Notes: generated from the letters alone by a model not told the origin. Positions 42,962 to 51,704 are shown, counted from the stretch's first letter. The stretch: 64,000 nucleotides of DNA from an uncultured Planococcus sp. (GCA_947493585.1 CANLRI010000003.1:328204-392203); one strand, 5' to 3'. Program-made: numbers and translations.

Positions 42962-43200
42962 ATCACTGAAGGAGGGGAAACCATTGGGAAGGGACTAGCG
43001 AAAATTCTTTACACACTCAACCGAATCATCCGCTTTAAACCGTTTTGCATGATCAGCTGCACCCGTGCGGACCGCCTCATTTCAACGAACGGAGTTCACC
43101 TGTCATCGTAAGCGGCCATTTCGACCAACATCAGCAGTGGACCGCGGGAAATTAAGCCCCAGGCACCAGCTGAACTATTTATGGAGGTGAATCCCTTTTT
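42962..43200 (+). other. Leader of the CBS transporter cluster, structured
   Basis: About 240 nt between a likely promoter (TATTAT near 42945 and TTGCAG near 42923) and the first CBS gene. It contains a ribosome-site-like GGAGGGG at 42970, followed by a frame without an ATG (would need ATT) ending at 43111, and GC-rich segments that can pair. I do not recognise a known riboswitch class. A GTGGACCGCGGG near 43138 recalls a T-box in shape only. Confidence 0.45.
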
Positions 43201-43212
43201 AGGGAATCTTAC

Positions 43213-44535
43213 GTGGACATAATCACATTATTGAATTTAGCTTTGCTTGTACTATTGCTCGCTTTGACCGCCTTTTTCGTCGGCTCTGAATTTGCCGTCG
43301 TCAAAATCCGCATGTCGCGCTTGGACCAGTTGATTGCAGAAGGCAATAAAAAAGCCGTGCGCGCCAAAGAAGTCGCAGGCAATTTGGATTATTACCTCTC
43401 TGCCTGCCAGCTCGGCATCACCGTGACGGCACTCGGCCTCGGGGCGCTCGGGAAACCGACCGTCGAACGGCTCATGTATCCGGTCTTCGACTTTTTCCAA
43501 GTGTCGGATTCGGTCGCATCCGCCGCTTCCTATGCAATCGCTTTCCTATTGGTGACGTATCTGCACGTCGTCCTCGGGGAAATGGCGCCGAAAACACTTG
43601 CCATCGAATACGCAGAAAAAATGTCGCTGCTATTGGCCCCTCCGCTGTATTGGTTCGGCCAAATCATGAAGCCCTTCATTTGGGCGTTGAACGGAGCCGC
43701 ACGCTTATTGCTAAGAGTTTTCGGTGTCCAGCCAGTTCATGAACAGGCCTATTCGGAAGACGAGCTGAGAATCGTCATGGCGCAAAGCTATGAAGGCGGC
43801 GCCATCAATCAAAATGAATTGTCTTATATGCAAAATGTCTTCACATTCGATGAACGTTCGGCCAAAGACATCATGGTGCCGCGGACCGAGCTCGTAACAC
43901 TCGATCTCGATATGCCATCTCAAGAAATCATCGATGTACTCGATGAACATAATTACACGCGCTATCCCGTAACAGAAGACGGCGACAAGGACCGGATCAT
44001 CGGTTTTGTCAGCGCCAAGAAAATGCTGCCGCAAATCGTCGCGGGGCGTGATTGGAAGCTTCATGATTTTGTCCGTGACGTGCCGACTGTGTTCGAGATG
44101 ACGGATTTGCAAGGTGCCTTGCTGCGCATGCAAAACGCCCGCGTCCACTTAGCAATTGTCGCGGATGAATACGGCGGGACCGCTGGCATGCTCACGCTCG
44201 AAGACATCCTCGAAGAAATCGTCGGCGAGATTCGCGACGAATTCGATGAAGACGAAGAACCGGAAATCAAAAAAATCGAAGATTACCAGTACTTATTGAA
44301 TGGCCGCGTGTTATTGAAAGAACTCGAAGAACGTTTCGGCGTAAGTTTCGAAAATAGCGAGGACATCGACACGATTGGCGGCTGGATCCATTACCGCACG
44401 ACCGGAGAAATCCAAATCGGCGAACCGTTGGCGTATGAAAATACGGAATGGACAGTCACCGATATGGACCACCAGCAGATCAAGCAAGTGCTGTTTACGC
44501 AAAAACCGAAAAAATCACAAGACCAAATCAACTAA
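43213..44535 (+). CDS. CNNM/CorC-type CBS transporter, full-length
   Basis: 440 residues: a DUF21 (CNNM) membrane domain in the first 200 (ALLVLLLALTAFFVGSEFAV with acidic helix, RAKEVAGNLDYYLSACQLGI...), two CBS motifs in the middle (KDIMVPRTELVTLD; RLHDFVRDVPTV), then a CorC/HlyC domain (EIKKIEDYQYLLNGRVLLKE). This family exports Mg2+/Co2+-type cations or resists their excess. The start is GTG at 43213, 22 nt after GGAGGTG with a hairpin in between. First of a tandem pair. Confidence 0.85.
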   Translation: MDIITLLNLALLVLLLALTAFFVGSEFAVVKIRMSRLDQLIAEGNKKAVRAKEVAGNLDYYLSACQLGITVTALGLGALGKPTVERLMYPVFDFFQVSDSVASAASYAIAFLLVTYLHVVLGEMAPKTLAIEYAEKMSLLLAPPLYWFGQIMKPFIWALNGAARLLLRVFGVQPVHEQAYSEDELRIVMAQSYEGGAINQNELSYMQNVFTFDERSAKDIMVPRTELVTLDLDMPSQEIIDVLDEHNYTRYPVTEDGDKDRIIGFVSAKKMLPQIVAGRDWKLHDFVRDVPTVFEMTDLQGALLRMQNARVHLAIVADEYGGTAGMLTLEDILEEIVGEIRDEFDEDEEPEIKKIEDYQYLLNGRVLLKELEERFGVSFENSEDIDTIGGWIHYRTTGEIQIGEPLAYENTEWTVTDMDHQQIKQVLFTQKPKKSQDQIN

Positions 44536-44569
44536 CTGGAGGTGAGCCCCCGATTCTGGGGGATCCAAC

Positions 44570-45625
44570 TTGGATGGACAAATAATAATTAACTTATTGC
44601 TCGTAGCTTTAATGATTTTGGCGACTGCCTTTTTTGTCGGCGCCGAATTCGCCATTTTGAAAGTGCGGATGTCGCGAATCGACCAATTGATTTCGGAAGG
44701 CAATAAAAAAGCCGTGCGCGCCAAAGAAGTGGCAGACAAACTCGATTATTACCTCTCTGCCTGCCAGCTGGGCATCACGATTACGGCATTGATACTTGGG
44801 GCGCTCGGGGAACCGACCGTTGAACGCCTTTTACACCCGCTGTTTGAGGAGTTCAATTTGTCTCCTGCCATCGCGACTATCTTGTCGTACGCCATTGCCC
44901 TTAGCATCGTGACCTTTTTGCACGTTGTTATCGGCGAACTGGCTCCGAAAACTTTGGCCATTCAATACGCAGAACGCATGACTTTATTGCTTGCCCCGCC
45001 GCTCTACTGGTTCGGGAAAATCATGAGCCCGTTTATCTGGCTATTGAACGGTTCGGCACGTTTGTTTTTGCGCTTGTTCAAAGTCGAACCGAGCGGCCAT
45101 ACGGAAGCCCATTCCGAAGAGGAATTAAAATTGATCATGGCTGAAAGTTATCAAAGCGGCGAGATCAACCAGACTGAGCTGACGTATTTAAAAAATATTT
45201 TCGATTTCGATGAGCGCATCGTCAAGCACATCATGATCCCGAAAGAGAAAATCGTCTCGGTCGAAAATTCCCTGACACGTGACCAACTCTTCGAAGTGCT
45301 CGATGGCCACGAATACACGCGCTATCCCGTGACAGAAGGTAAGGACCCCAACCGCCTGCTCGGCTTTATCAACACGAAAGAATTGCTGACGAGCATGGCA
45401 GCCGGCAGAACTCAAGCACCGGAAACGTTCTTGCACCCGATGCCAAGCTTCCCGGAAAACACGCCGATCCAAAAAGTGCTCGCCAGCATGCAACAAAGCC
45501 GGACGCATATGGCCATCATCAAAGGAAAAGACGGGCGCATCGCAGGCCTCGTGACGATGGAAGACATTCTCGAAGAAATCGTCGGCGAAATCAGCGACGA
45601 ATCGTTCGAAGCCGGAACGATTTAA
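44570..45625 (+). CDS. CNNM/CBS transporter without CorC domain
   Basis: 351 residues, clearly a paralogue of the upstream gene: RMSRIDQLISEGNKKAVRAK and EVADKLDYYLSACQLGITIT repeat the upstream protein almost unchanged. It has the DUF21 and CBS domains but ends at the LVTMEDILEEIVGEISDE helix, so the C-terminal CorC/HlyC domain is missing. It starts with TTG at 44570; between GGAGGTG and this start lies a CCCCC/GGGGG hairpin. Tandem duplication with loss of the C-terminal domain is likely. Confidence 0.85.
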   Translation: MDGQIIINLLLVALMILATAFFVGAEFAILKVRMSRIDQLISEGNKKAVRAKEVADKLDYYLSACQLGITITALILGALGEPTVERLLHPLFEEFNLSPAIATILSYAIALSIVTFLHVVIGELAPKTLAIQYAERMTLLLAPPLYWFGKIMSPFIWLLNGSARLFLRLFKVEPSGHTEAHSEEELKLIMAESYQSGEINQTELTYLKNIFDFDERIVKHIMIPKEKIVSVENSLTRDQLFEVLDGHEYTRYPVTEGKDPNRLLGFINTKELLTSMAAGRTQAPETFLHPMPSFPENTPIQKVLASMQQSRTHMAIIKGKDGRIAGLVTMEDILEEIVGEISDESFEAGTI

Positions 45626-45638
45626 TTGATTCATAAGA

Positions 45639-45671
45639 AAGAAGAGCTGCCGCGGCAGCTCTTCTTTTTTC
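45639..45671 (+). terminator. Terminator after the CBS pair
   Basis: GAAGAGCTGCCG and CGGCAGCTCTTC form a perfect stem with a T run after. Confidence 0.9.
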
Positions 45672-45800
45672 ATTGCATATTATTGGTTTCCTGCAATTTT
45701 TCAGCTAAACTGGAGCTAATCAGCACCATCGTAACTCTCCGTTTTCGTTAGGCTTTTAGGTTCAATCGGCTCGACTAACGATGATCACAAGGGGGCTTCC

Positions 45801-46850
45801 ATGATGGGATGGGCACTTGGAGTATTGATTGCATTGATTTTCGCCAACGCCTTGTTTGCAGCGTCTGAGATCGCGTTGATTTCACTGAACGACTACAAGA
45901 TTAAAAAGATGGCTGAGTCCGGCAATAAAAAAGCCCAGCTGATCGACGCTATGCTGTCGCAGCCGAGCCAGTTCCTCGCAACAATCCAGATCGGCATTAC
46001 GCTCGCGGGCTTTATGGCGAGCGCTTTCGCTGCGGACAGCTTTGCCGATGAGTTATCGCTCTATGTCCAAGGGATGTCGCTTCCCGTCTCCCCCGGTATC
46101 GTGCAGATCACTTCCCTGATCTTCATCACGTTACTGTTGTCCTACTTCACGCTCGTCTTCGGGGAATTGGTGCCAAAGCGGCTCGCCCTCCAAAAACCGC
46201 AGCCCATTGCAATGGCCATGATCTATCCACTGCGCGTGCTCGCGGTCCTCACCAGCCCATTCGTCACCATTCTTTCTTGGTCAACAAACGGAGTAATTCG
46301 CCTGTTTGGCATCGATCCCCATCAACCTGTGCCGGAAGAAACAGAAGAAGAAATCCGGCTCATGCTCGAAGCCGGCAAGGAAAAAGGCACCATCGAAGAC
46401 ATGGAGCAATTCATCATCACGCGCGCGTTTGAATTCAACGACAAAGCCGTCGCAGACATCATGGTTCACCGGACAGACATCATCGCCATCTCTGCCGACG
46501 ATTCGCTCGACGATATCGTGCACCTCGCCACGCTGCACCCTTTTTCCAAATTCCCTGTCTATCAGGATGATAAAGACCATATGATCGGCAGTATCCATAT
46601 CAAAGATTTATTCCGCTATCGGGAAAATCCGCCGCAGCCAGCCTTCGATATCCGTCAAATCATGAGAGCGCCCCATTTTGTGTTTGAAAAGCGTGGAATC
46701 GACGAAGTGTTCCTGGAAATGCAGAAAAGCCATAACCATTTAGCTATCGTGCTCGATGAATACGGCGGTACGGCCGGACTCATCACCTTGGAAGATTTGC
46801 TCGAAGAACTGGTCGGCGACATCCAAAGTGAAGACAAGCCTTCTGTTTAA
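45801..46850 (+). CDS. CNNM/CBS transporter, third copy
   Basis: 349 residues with a DUF21 membrane domain (ALFAASEIALISLNDYKIKK) and CBS pair (VADIMVHRTDIIAISADDSL; IRQIMRAPHFVF). It is a more distant paralogue of the tandem pair and also lacks the CorC/HlyC domain. It has its own ribosome site AAGGGGG and its own terminated upstream region with alternative hairpins. Confidence 0.85.
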   Translation: MMGWALGVLIALIFANALFAASEIALISLNDYKIKKMAESGNKKAQLIDAMLSQPSQFLATIQIGITLAGFMASAFAADSFADELSLYVQGMSLPVSPGIVQITSLIFITLLLSYFTLVFGELVPKRLALQKPQPIAMAMIYPLRVLAVLTSPFVTILSWSTNGVIRLFGIDPHQPVPEETEEEIRLMLEAGKEKGTIEDMEQFIITRAFEFNDKAVADIMVHRTDIIAISADDSLDDIVHLATLHPFSKFPVYQDDKDHMIGSIHIKDLFRYRENPPQPAFDIRQIMRAPHFVFEKRGIDEVFLEMQKSHNHLAIVLDEYGGTAGLITLEDLLEELVGDIQSEDKPSV

Positions 46851-46852
46851 CT

Positions 46853-46874
46853 GACGGCTCAAGCCGTTTTATGC
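46853..46874. terminator. Short hairpin at convergent gene ends
   Basis: ACGGCT and AGCCGT around CA, with TTTT on the plus strand side, overlaps the last codons of the HAAS-like gene; it can end the third CBS gene's transcript. Confidence 0.6.
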
Positions 46875-47617
46875 CTTTTTCGCATCAACAGCCAGATGGC
46901 CGCGATGCCGATCAAGACGAAAATCCCTATGGCCATAGCGATATAGAACGGGTCTTCATTTACATCCTGTGGAATCCATTTCTCCGCAAGCGGCCCTGCA
47001 CTCATCAAAGCCGCGACGATGATCGTAATCCGGGATTTCGTGTACAGTGCATAGGCGATAAACACAACAAAGCATACAGCGAGTATCATATAATTCTGTT
47101 CAGCCGTTGCCGTGAAGTAAGCCGCTGTATTCTCTGGTACCATCCATAAATAAAATGCTACCCAAAAGCCGATGACCAAAGTGGAAACCGCCACCGCGAT
47201 CACGCCGAGCTTTACCGGCTTGTCGTAAAACTTTGGAAACACTTTGAAAATCAAGGAACTGTAGATCGCAAGGCTCAAGACGACCGGAATAATGCCCCAA
47301 AGCACCGTTTGCGATAATTTAAACTCCCCTGACAAAGCCGGGATGTACGCCAAATACGCGAGAATCACCAGCACCGTCGCTGGAATGAGGACCATCAATT
47401 CCTTCGCCGCAATCGGCAGCGACGCCCCAATGCTCTTCATATACTGTTTCGGATCTTTTCCGACGATGCTCTCGACGCTTTTGCCGTGTTTCTCCGACTC
47501 GATCAAATGGCTTTCCAGTTCATCGACCACTTCGTTGATGTCTTCATCGCTTTTTCCCCGCTGGACCAAATACATGCGCAGTTCGATCAGGAATTGTTCA
47601 GATTTTGCAGATAGCAT
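46859..47617 (-). CDS. HAAS/DUF1129-like membrane protein
   Basis: 252 residues. The N-terminal segment (KSEQFLIELRMYLVQRGKSD, then EDINEVVDELESHLIESEKH) is a HAAS-type (homology to anti-sigma) helix pair found next to PadR regulators; then six or so membrane helices. ATG 47617 after GGAGGG. Partner of the PadR gene, which ends just before (2-nt overlap/gap), a common pair in Bacillales. Confidence 0.8.
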   Translation of the reverse strand: MLSAKSEQFLIELRMYLVQRGKSDEDINEVVDELESHLIESEKHGKSVESIVGKDPKQYMKSIGASLPIAAKELMVLIPATVLVILAYLAYIPALSGEFKLSQTVLWGIIPVVLSLAIYSSLIFKVFPKFYDKPVKLGVIAVAVSTLVIGFWVAFYLWMVPENTAAYFTATAEQNYMILAVCFVVFIAYALYTKSRITIIVAALMSAGPLAEKWIPQDVNEDPFYIAMAIGIFVLIGIAAIWLLMRKRHKTA

Positions 47618-47618
47618 A

Positions 47619-47960
47619 TCATTGCCCTCCTTTAGTGATGACCGCATCGACCGACTGCTTCAGTTCAGCCCAGCGCCCAAGAAATTGCTCCAGTTCCGCT
47701 TGTCCCGCTTTCGTTAACGAATAATATTTACGCTTCGGCCCAGCTGTCGATTTCCGTTGCACACTCGACACGAGCCCTTCTTTTTGCATCCGCAATAGCA
47801 ACGGATAGATGCTGCCTTCGCTGAAGGATTGAAACCCGTAACTCTGCAGTTTTTCCGCGAGTTCGTAGCCGTAAATCTCGCCTTCTTCGATAATCGACAA
47901 GATGCAGCCATCCAAAATTCCTTTGAGCATTTGTGTAGAATCTGCCACTTTGCGCATCAT
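47619..47960 (-). CDS. PadR-family repressor
   Basis: 113 residues: a winged-helix N-terminal part (MLKGILDGCILSIIEEGEIY, then GYELAEKLQSYGFQSFSEGS) and RKYYSLTKAGQAELEQFL, typical of short PadR proteins. It is upstream of the HAAS gene, so likely an autoregulated pair. ATG 47960 after AAAGGG; the longer frame to 48032 overlaps the two operator palindromes and is not used. Effector unknown. Confidence 0.87.
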   Translation of the reverse strand: MMRKVADSTQMLKGILDGCILSIIEEGEIYGYELAEKLQSYGFQSFSEGSIYPLLLRMQKEGLVSSVQRKSTAGPKRKYYSLTKAGQAELEQFLGRWAELKQSVDAVITKGGQ

Positions 47961-47983
47961 CCCTTTCTCCGTCACACCACTAC

Positions 47984-48038
47984 CTTGCAATGCAAGTGTT
48001 ATAAAATCATCATAACCGATAAACCCTTGCATTACAAG
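47984..48038 (-). promoter_or_regulatory. PadR promoter flanked by two palindromic operators
   Basis: On the minus strand the promoter TTGTAA (48032-48037), 17 nt, TATGAT (48009-48014). Operator 1 CTTGTAATGCAAG (48026-48038) overlaps the -35; operator 2 CTTGCATTGCAAG (47984-47996) lies just after the start. Such a pair fits autorepression by the adjacent PadR. Confidence 0.7.
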
Positions 48039-48064
48039 TTAGTGAATGAAATTTTTTCCATAGA

Positions 48065-48094
48065 AAAAAGCCAACCCGCTTTTAGGCTGGCCTC
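48065..48094 (-). terminator. Terminator after the VOC-GNAT gene
   Basis: On the minus strand GCCAGCC and GGGTTGGC around TAAAAGC, followed by six T. Confidence 0.75.
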
Positions 48095-48099
48095 ATGCT

Positions 48100-48900
48100 T
48101 TAATTCTCTAATCGCTTTTGCAGGAAATACTGGCTGAAACCTTTCGGATGATCTTCAAGCATGCCGAACACTTCATAGCCGTTTCGTTTGTAAAAATCAG
48201 GCGCTTGGAAACTGAACGTATCGAGCGTGATCAAGCGGCAGCCTTTTTCTTTTGCCGCCTGCTCCATCTGCTCTAGCAATGCACTGCCTTGGCCTTGCCC
48301 TCTCAGGCTGTCATCCACCCACAAAAAGTCGACATGCAAATGCTGCCAGAACGTAGTAGCGGTGAGGCCGCCCATGATTGTGCCGTCCTCGTCTTTCAGC
48401 ACAAAATTTAGATGCTCAACCGGCGTCTTCACCTCGTCCGGCAAGTTCTTCATATTGTGTTCAATCACTTTTTTTCTGATGAATTCACTGTCTTGTTTGT
48501 CTGACCCAGCAATGATGTTCATTGGCCGCCTTCCTCCTCCACGTATTGAAATCATTTCCACACGGTTGCCGAATGGATCGCGGAATTCAAAACGTGCAAA
48601 TCCCGGAATTGGCACCGCCTCCAGAATTTCAACACTGTTCGTTTCCAGACGATCGCGCCAATAATGGATATCTTCTACTTGATACGCGAGATGCGCTTTT
48701 GTCGCCAAACGGTCAAAACCTTCTTCAGTCCCGACATGCACTTCCTGTTGGCCGACCGAGAGCCAAAACCCGCCGCGCCCTTTCAAGGCATCCGGCTTGT
48801 CGATTTCTGATAAGCCCAATAGCTCACAATAAAATGCTTTCCCTTGCGCTTCCGCCCCTTTTGGAATGGTGATTTGTGCGTGATGCAATCCGATGATCAT
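48100..48900 (-). CDS. VOC-GNAT fusion protein
   Basis: 266 residues: an N-terminal glyoxalase/VOC domain (about 1-120: LHHAQITIPKGAEAQGKAFY, then FEFRDPFGNRVEM) and a C-terminal GNAT acetyltransferase domain (about 128-266: HVDFLWVDDSLRGQGQGSAL, PDFYKRNGYEVFG). The link has the sequence SIRGGGRRPMN. The link DNA contains GGAGGAGG 9 nt before an inner ATG at 48522, which would be a normal start of a GNAT gene, so the fusion probably arose from two genes. Substrates unknown. Confidence 0.8.
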   Translation of the reverse strand: MIIGLHHAQITIPKGAEAQGKAFYCELLGLSEIDKPDALKGRGGFWLSVGQQEVHVGTEEGFDRLATKAHLAYQVEDIHYWRDRLETNSVEILEAVPIPGFARFEFRDPFGNRVEMISIRGGGRRPMNIIAGSDKQDSEFIRKKVIEHNMKNLPDEVKTPVEHLNFVLKDEDGTIMGGLTATTFWQHLHVDFLWVDDSLRGQGQGSALLEQMEQAAKEKGCRLITLDTFSFQAPDFYKRNGYEVFGMLEDHPKGFSQYFLQKRLEN

Positions 48901-48919
48901 ATCGTCTCCCCCTGTTTCA

Positions 48920-49795
48920 TTAATGGATATCGCGCTTCTTGAAATTGCCGCCTTTTACTTCAGCAACATCATACACCGCCACAAAGGCCTGCGGGTCGAT
49001 TTCGTAAATGATTTCCTTCATCTTGCTGTCTTCGAGGCGGTTGATGATGCACGTGATTTCCTTATAGTCTTCATTGGTATATGCCCCTTTGACCAAATTG
49101 TATGTAGCACTGCGCCCCAAGCGGTCGCGGATCGTCTCGACCATATTCTCGGGTTCACTGGTGATGATCTTGTAGGTTTTCGAACCGCTCAAACCTTCCT
49201 CTACCATATGGATCACTTTGGAAGCAATGAAATAAGCGATACCCGACAAGAACGCGCCTTGCAATCCAAAAACCGTCGACACGACGATAAAAACGAATAA
49301 GTTCAGGAATAAAATCAAATCACTCGTGCCAAACGGCAATTTCCGTGAGAGCAAGACCGCGAGCATATCGATGCCGTCCAACGCTCCGCCGTTTCGCAAA
49401 GCAAGACCCATGCCGAAGCCGATGATGATGCCCCCGACTACCGTGACGAGCAGCGAATCGCCTTCGACAATCGGCGGCACATGGTGCATAATCGTCGTCC
49501 CATATGCCAACGCGGCAATGCCGATAACCGAATAAATAGCAAAACTCTTACCAATCTGTTTGTATCCAAGATAGACGAACGGGAGATTCAGCAGGCCGAT
49601 TAAAATCCCGAGCTGCATGCCCGTCAGCTGTGATCCGACAATGCTCAGTCCCGTCACGCCGCCATCCGATACATTATTCGGGATCAACACCGCTTCCAAC
49701 CCATACGCAGTAATAAATCCGCCGATGATGACCGCAATGGCCCGCAACAGCTTCTTGGCGCGCTTGCTTGTTCTTTTTTCTGTTATTTTCCCCAT
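48920..49795 (-). CDS. YitT-family membrane protein
   Basis: 291 residues with six membrane helices (LLRAIAVIIGGFITAYGLEA... ) and a C-terminal cytoplasmic DUF2179 domain (YKIITSEPENMVETIRDRLG). This is the YitT/DUF161 family, unknown transport role. GAGG precedes the ATG at 49795. Confidence 0.85.
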   Translation of the reverse strand: MGKITEKRTSKRAKKLLRAIAVIIGGFITAYGLEAVLIPNNVSDGGVTGLSIVGSQLTGMQLGILIGLLNLPFVYLGYKQIGKSFAIYSVIGIAALAYGTTIMHHVPPIVEGDSLLVTVVGGIIIGFGMGLALRNGGALDGIDMLAVLLSRKLPFGTSDLILFLNLFVFIVVSTVFGLQGAFLSGIAYFIASKVIHMVEEGLSGSKTYKIITSEPENMVETIRDRLGRSATYNLVKGAYTNEDYKEITCIINRLEDSKMKEIIYEIDPQAFVAVYDVAEVKGGNFKKRDIH

Positions 49796-49917
49796 TTAAA
49801 TTCCTCATTTCCAGCTAAACTGTTTACTCTCTCTTCATGATACACTTTCTTCCATTCGGGTTGAAATGATATCGCAAGCTTTTACAAGTGCACAGCTTCC
49901 ATTCTCAGCAAAAATAA

Positions 49918-49964
49918 AATCCTGGACGAAAGACGCTACAGTTCACGTCTCTCATCCAGGATAA
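49918..49964 (-). terminator. Terminator after the flavin reductase gene
   Basis: On the minus strand TCCTGGATGAGAGACG and CGTCTTTCGTCCAGGA form a stem with two mismatches, then TTTTATTTTT. Confidence 0.8.
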
Positions 49965-49975
49965 GTTGGGAAGTG

Positions 49976-50548
49976 CTATTCGTTTGATTCTTTTCGCAAA
50001 GGTGCCAATGCATTCGTCCAAGCATTCACTTGGTCGAGCATGGCATTGACCGATTTTTCGTGGAATGCGGCCGGCTTGAATTCGCTCATTTTCACGAAAT
50101 CCGTAAACAAGGACATAGCCGGATGGACCCGCACCGTGGCCACTTGCAGTTCTGCCATGATGATACGCAAAGATTCCGCTGCCCGGACACCGCCTGCTGA
50201 CCCGTAGCTGACGATACCTGCCGCCTTATTGTTCCATTCGATGTACAAATAATCGATGGCATTCTTCAACGCTGACGTAACGCCATGGTTGTACTCCGGG
50301 CAAATGAAGACATAACCGTCCAGCTCTGCAATCTTTTTCGCCCACGGAATCGCTTCAGGGGTTTGATAATCCTGGCTGTACGCCGCAGAAACCGGTTCTG
50401 CATACATCGGCAAATTGTATTCAGCCAAATCCACGATTTCATATTCCGCATCCCCGCGCTGGTCAGCGATGCCTTTCACCCATTCCGCCACTTGCAGGCT
50501 ATTTCGCCCGGGACGTGTGCTGCCGGTAATGATGCCTATTTTCGTCAT
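49976..50548 (-). CDS. NADPH-dependent FMN reductase-like protein
   Basis: 190 residues of the flavodoxin-like FMN reductase family: KIGIITGSTRPGRNSLQVAE (phosphate-binding loop), then FICPEYNHGVTSALKNAIDY and GIVSYGSAGGVRAAESLR. Such quinone/azo reductases use NAD(P)H. Specific substrate is not known. Confidence 0.88.
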   Translation of the reverse strand: MTKIGIITGSTRPGRNSLQVAEWVKGIADQRGDAEYEIVDLAEYNLPMYAEPVSAAYSQDYQTPEAIPWAKKIAELDGYVFICPEYNHGVTSALKNAIDYLYIEWNNKAAGIVSYGSAGGVRAAESLRIIMAELQVATVRVHPAMSLFTDFVKMSEFKPAAFHEKSVNAMLDQVNAWTNALAPLRKESNE

Positions 50549-50686
50549 AACTCCGCCTCCTTTATGATGAACCTCTCGTGCCGCCTGTATGCAGATCTCG
50601 ATGCCCTTTCATCATAGGAGAAAAATCATTTCTTTTCAATTAAAAGATTGAATATTCTTTCTTCTATTCATATCAATTTCACGCCA

Positions 50687-51562
50687 TCATTTTGTCAGAG
50701 TCGTTTTACGAACAGCCATCCAAATCTCGCTTTTCACTTGTTCCGGATTCGACAAATCCCCTGTAAATGAAATTTCCGGCGCTTCAACCAGTTCATAATC
50801 GGACGATGGCAGCCATTCGGAAACAATTTTTCCCCAAGTCTCCTGCATCACCCGCGGAAACTCGCCTTCTGCAGTAAACACTGCCCATGTGAGCGCGGGC
50901 ACTTCCACTCGATCGAGTCCGTTTTCAGGAACGACTTCTTTCACCGTCAAAAAGCCGATCATATGATCCAAACTGCCTTGTTCATTCATTCGCCCCTCAC
51001 CAAAATTGAACGATGCATTGATCACCTGATGCGGTTCCATATCCGCATAGCTTCGCATTTCCTCTCGTTGTTCCGCTGAGATGCTTTTGGCAAGCGCCAT
51101 AATCTCTTCATTTTCACCTTCAAATTGGATTGCCACTCGTTTTTTCACCCCAATAATAGTGAAAGCCTGCTTGTCTTCAATTCGGTATTCCATTTCTACT
51201 CCTCCTTGTACGGTTAATTGGAAGGTCAATTTCGGAAATGACTTCAACACGCCACTTTTTTGTACAGTTGAAGGATTGATTCCCGCCCATTCCTTGAAAG
51301 CACGCGAGAATCCATCGGTCGAATCATAGTCATATTTAAACGCGGCTTCCGTCACACCCATGCCGCCGTGCAAATCCGATGCCGCATTCGACAGTCGGCG
51401 CTTTCTTATATACTCGCCCAATGTGAAACCTGACAGGAAAGAAAACATCCGGCGAAAATGGTAAATGGACGTGCCGGCTATTCGCTCAAGCTCCCGTTCA
51501 TCGATTTTCTCTTCTAAATGCATTTCAATATAAGAAAGCGCTTCGTTCATTTGTTTCAGCAT
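50687..51562 (-). CDS. AraC-family regulator with GyrI-like C-terminal domain
   Basis: 291 residues from ATG 51562 (AAGGAGG upstream). The N-terminal AraC DNA-binding domain (IAGTSIYHFRRMFSFLSGFT, LGEYIRKRRLSNAASDL, KYDYDSTDGFSRAFKEW) is followed by a GyrI/effector-binding domain (about 125-290). This layout resembles the multidrug-sensing Rob/YdeE-type. Monocistronic; the frame open to 51697 includes the glmS terminator and is not used. Confidence 0.88.
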   Translation of the reverse strand: MLKQMNEALSYIEMHLEEKIDERELERIAGTSIYHFRRMFSFLSGFTLGEYIRKRRLSNAASDLHGGMGVTEAAFKYDYDSTDGFSRAFKEWAGINPSTVQKSGVLKSFPKLTFQLTVQGGVEMEYRIEDKQAFTIIGVKKRVAIQFEGENEEIMALAKSISAEQREEMRSYADMEPHQVINASFNFGEGRMNEQGSLDHMIGFLTVKEVVPENGLDRVEVPALTWAVFTAEGEFPRVMQETWGKIVSEWLPSSDYELVEAPEISFTGDLSNPEQVKSEIWMAVRKTTLTK

Positions 51563-51664
51563 ATCTCCTGCCTCCTTCCCGCTTTTAGTATAGATGCCCA
51601 CTGTTTCCCTTACCCGACAAAAACGATACGGCTTTTGGCGGATTCTAAAATATTCCCCAGGAAA

Positions 51665-51696
51665 TAAAAAAACCCCCGCACGAATGCGGGAGTTCA
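51665..51696 (-). terminator. Terminator after glmS
   Basis: On the minus strand CTCCCGCATTCGTGCGGGGG, then a run of seven T; the stem is CCCGCA/TGCGGG. Confidence 0.85.
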
Positions 51697-51704
51697 CTTA
51701 TCAC

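Noticed and set aside
42923..43111. Open frame over the CBS leader (MQIPVINMVLYF...)
   Set aside because: The ATG region overlaps the probable promoter and has no ribosome site; the GGAGGGG at 42970 is followed only by ATT/TTG.
43130..43150. T-box-like motif GTGGACCGCGGG in the CBS leader
   Set aside because: Only part of the T-box consensus (AGGGTGGTACCGCG) fits, there is no specifier loop or terminator, and the gene is not amino-acid related.
45735..45790. M-box (Mg riboswitch) before the third CBS gene
   Set aside because: CGTTAGGC recalls the M-box start, but the remaining conserved parts are absent.
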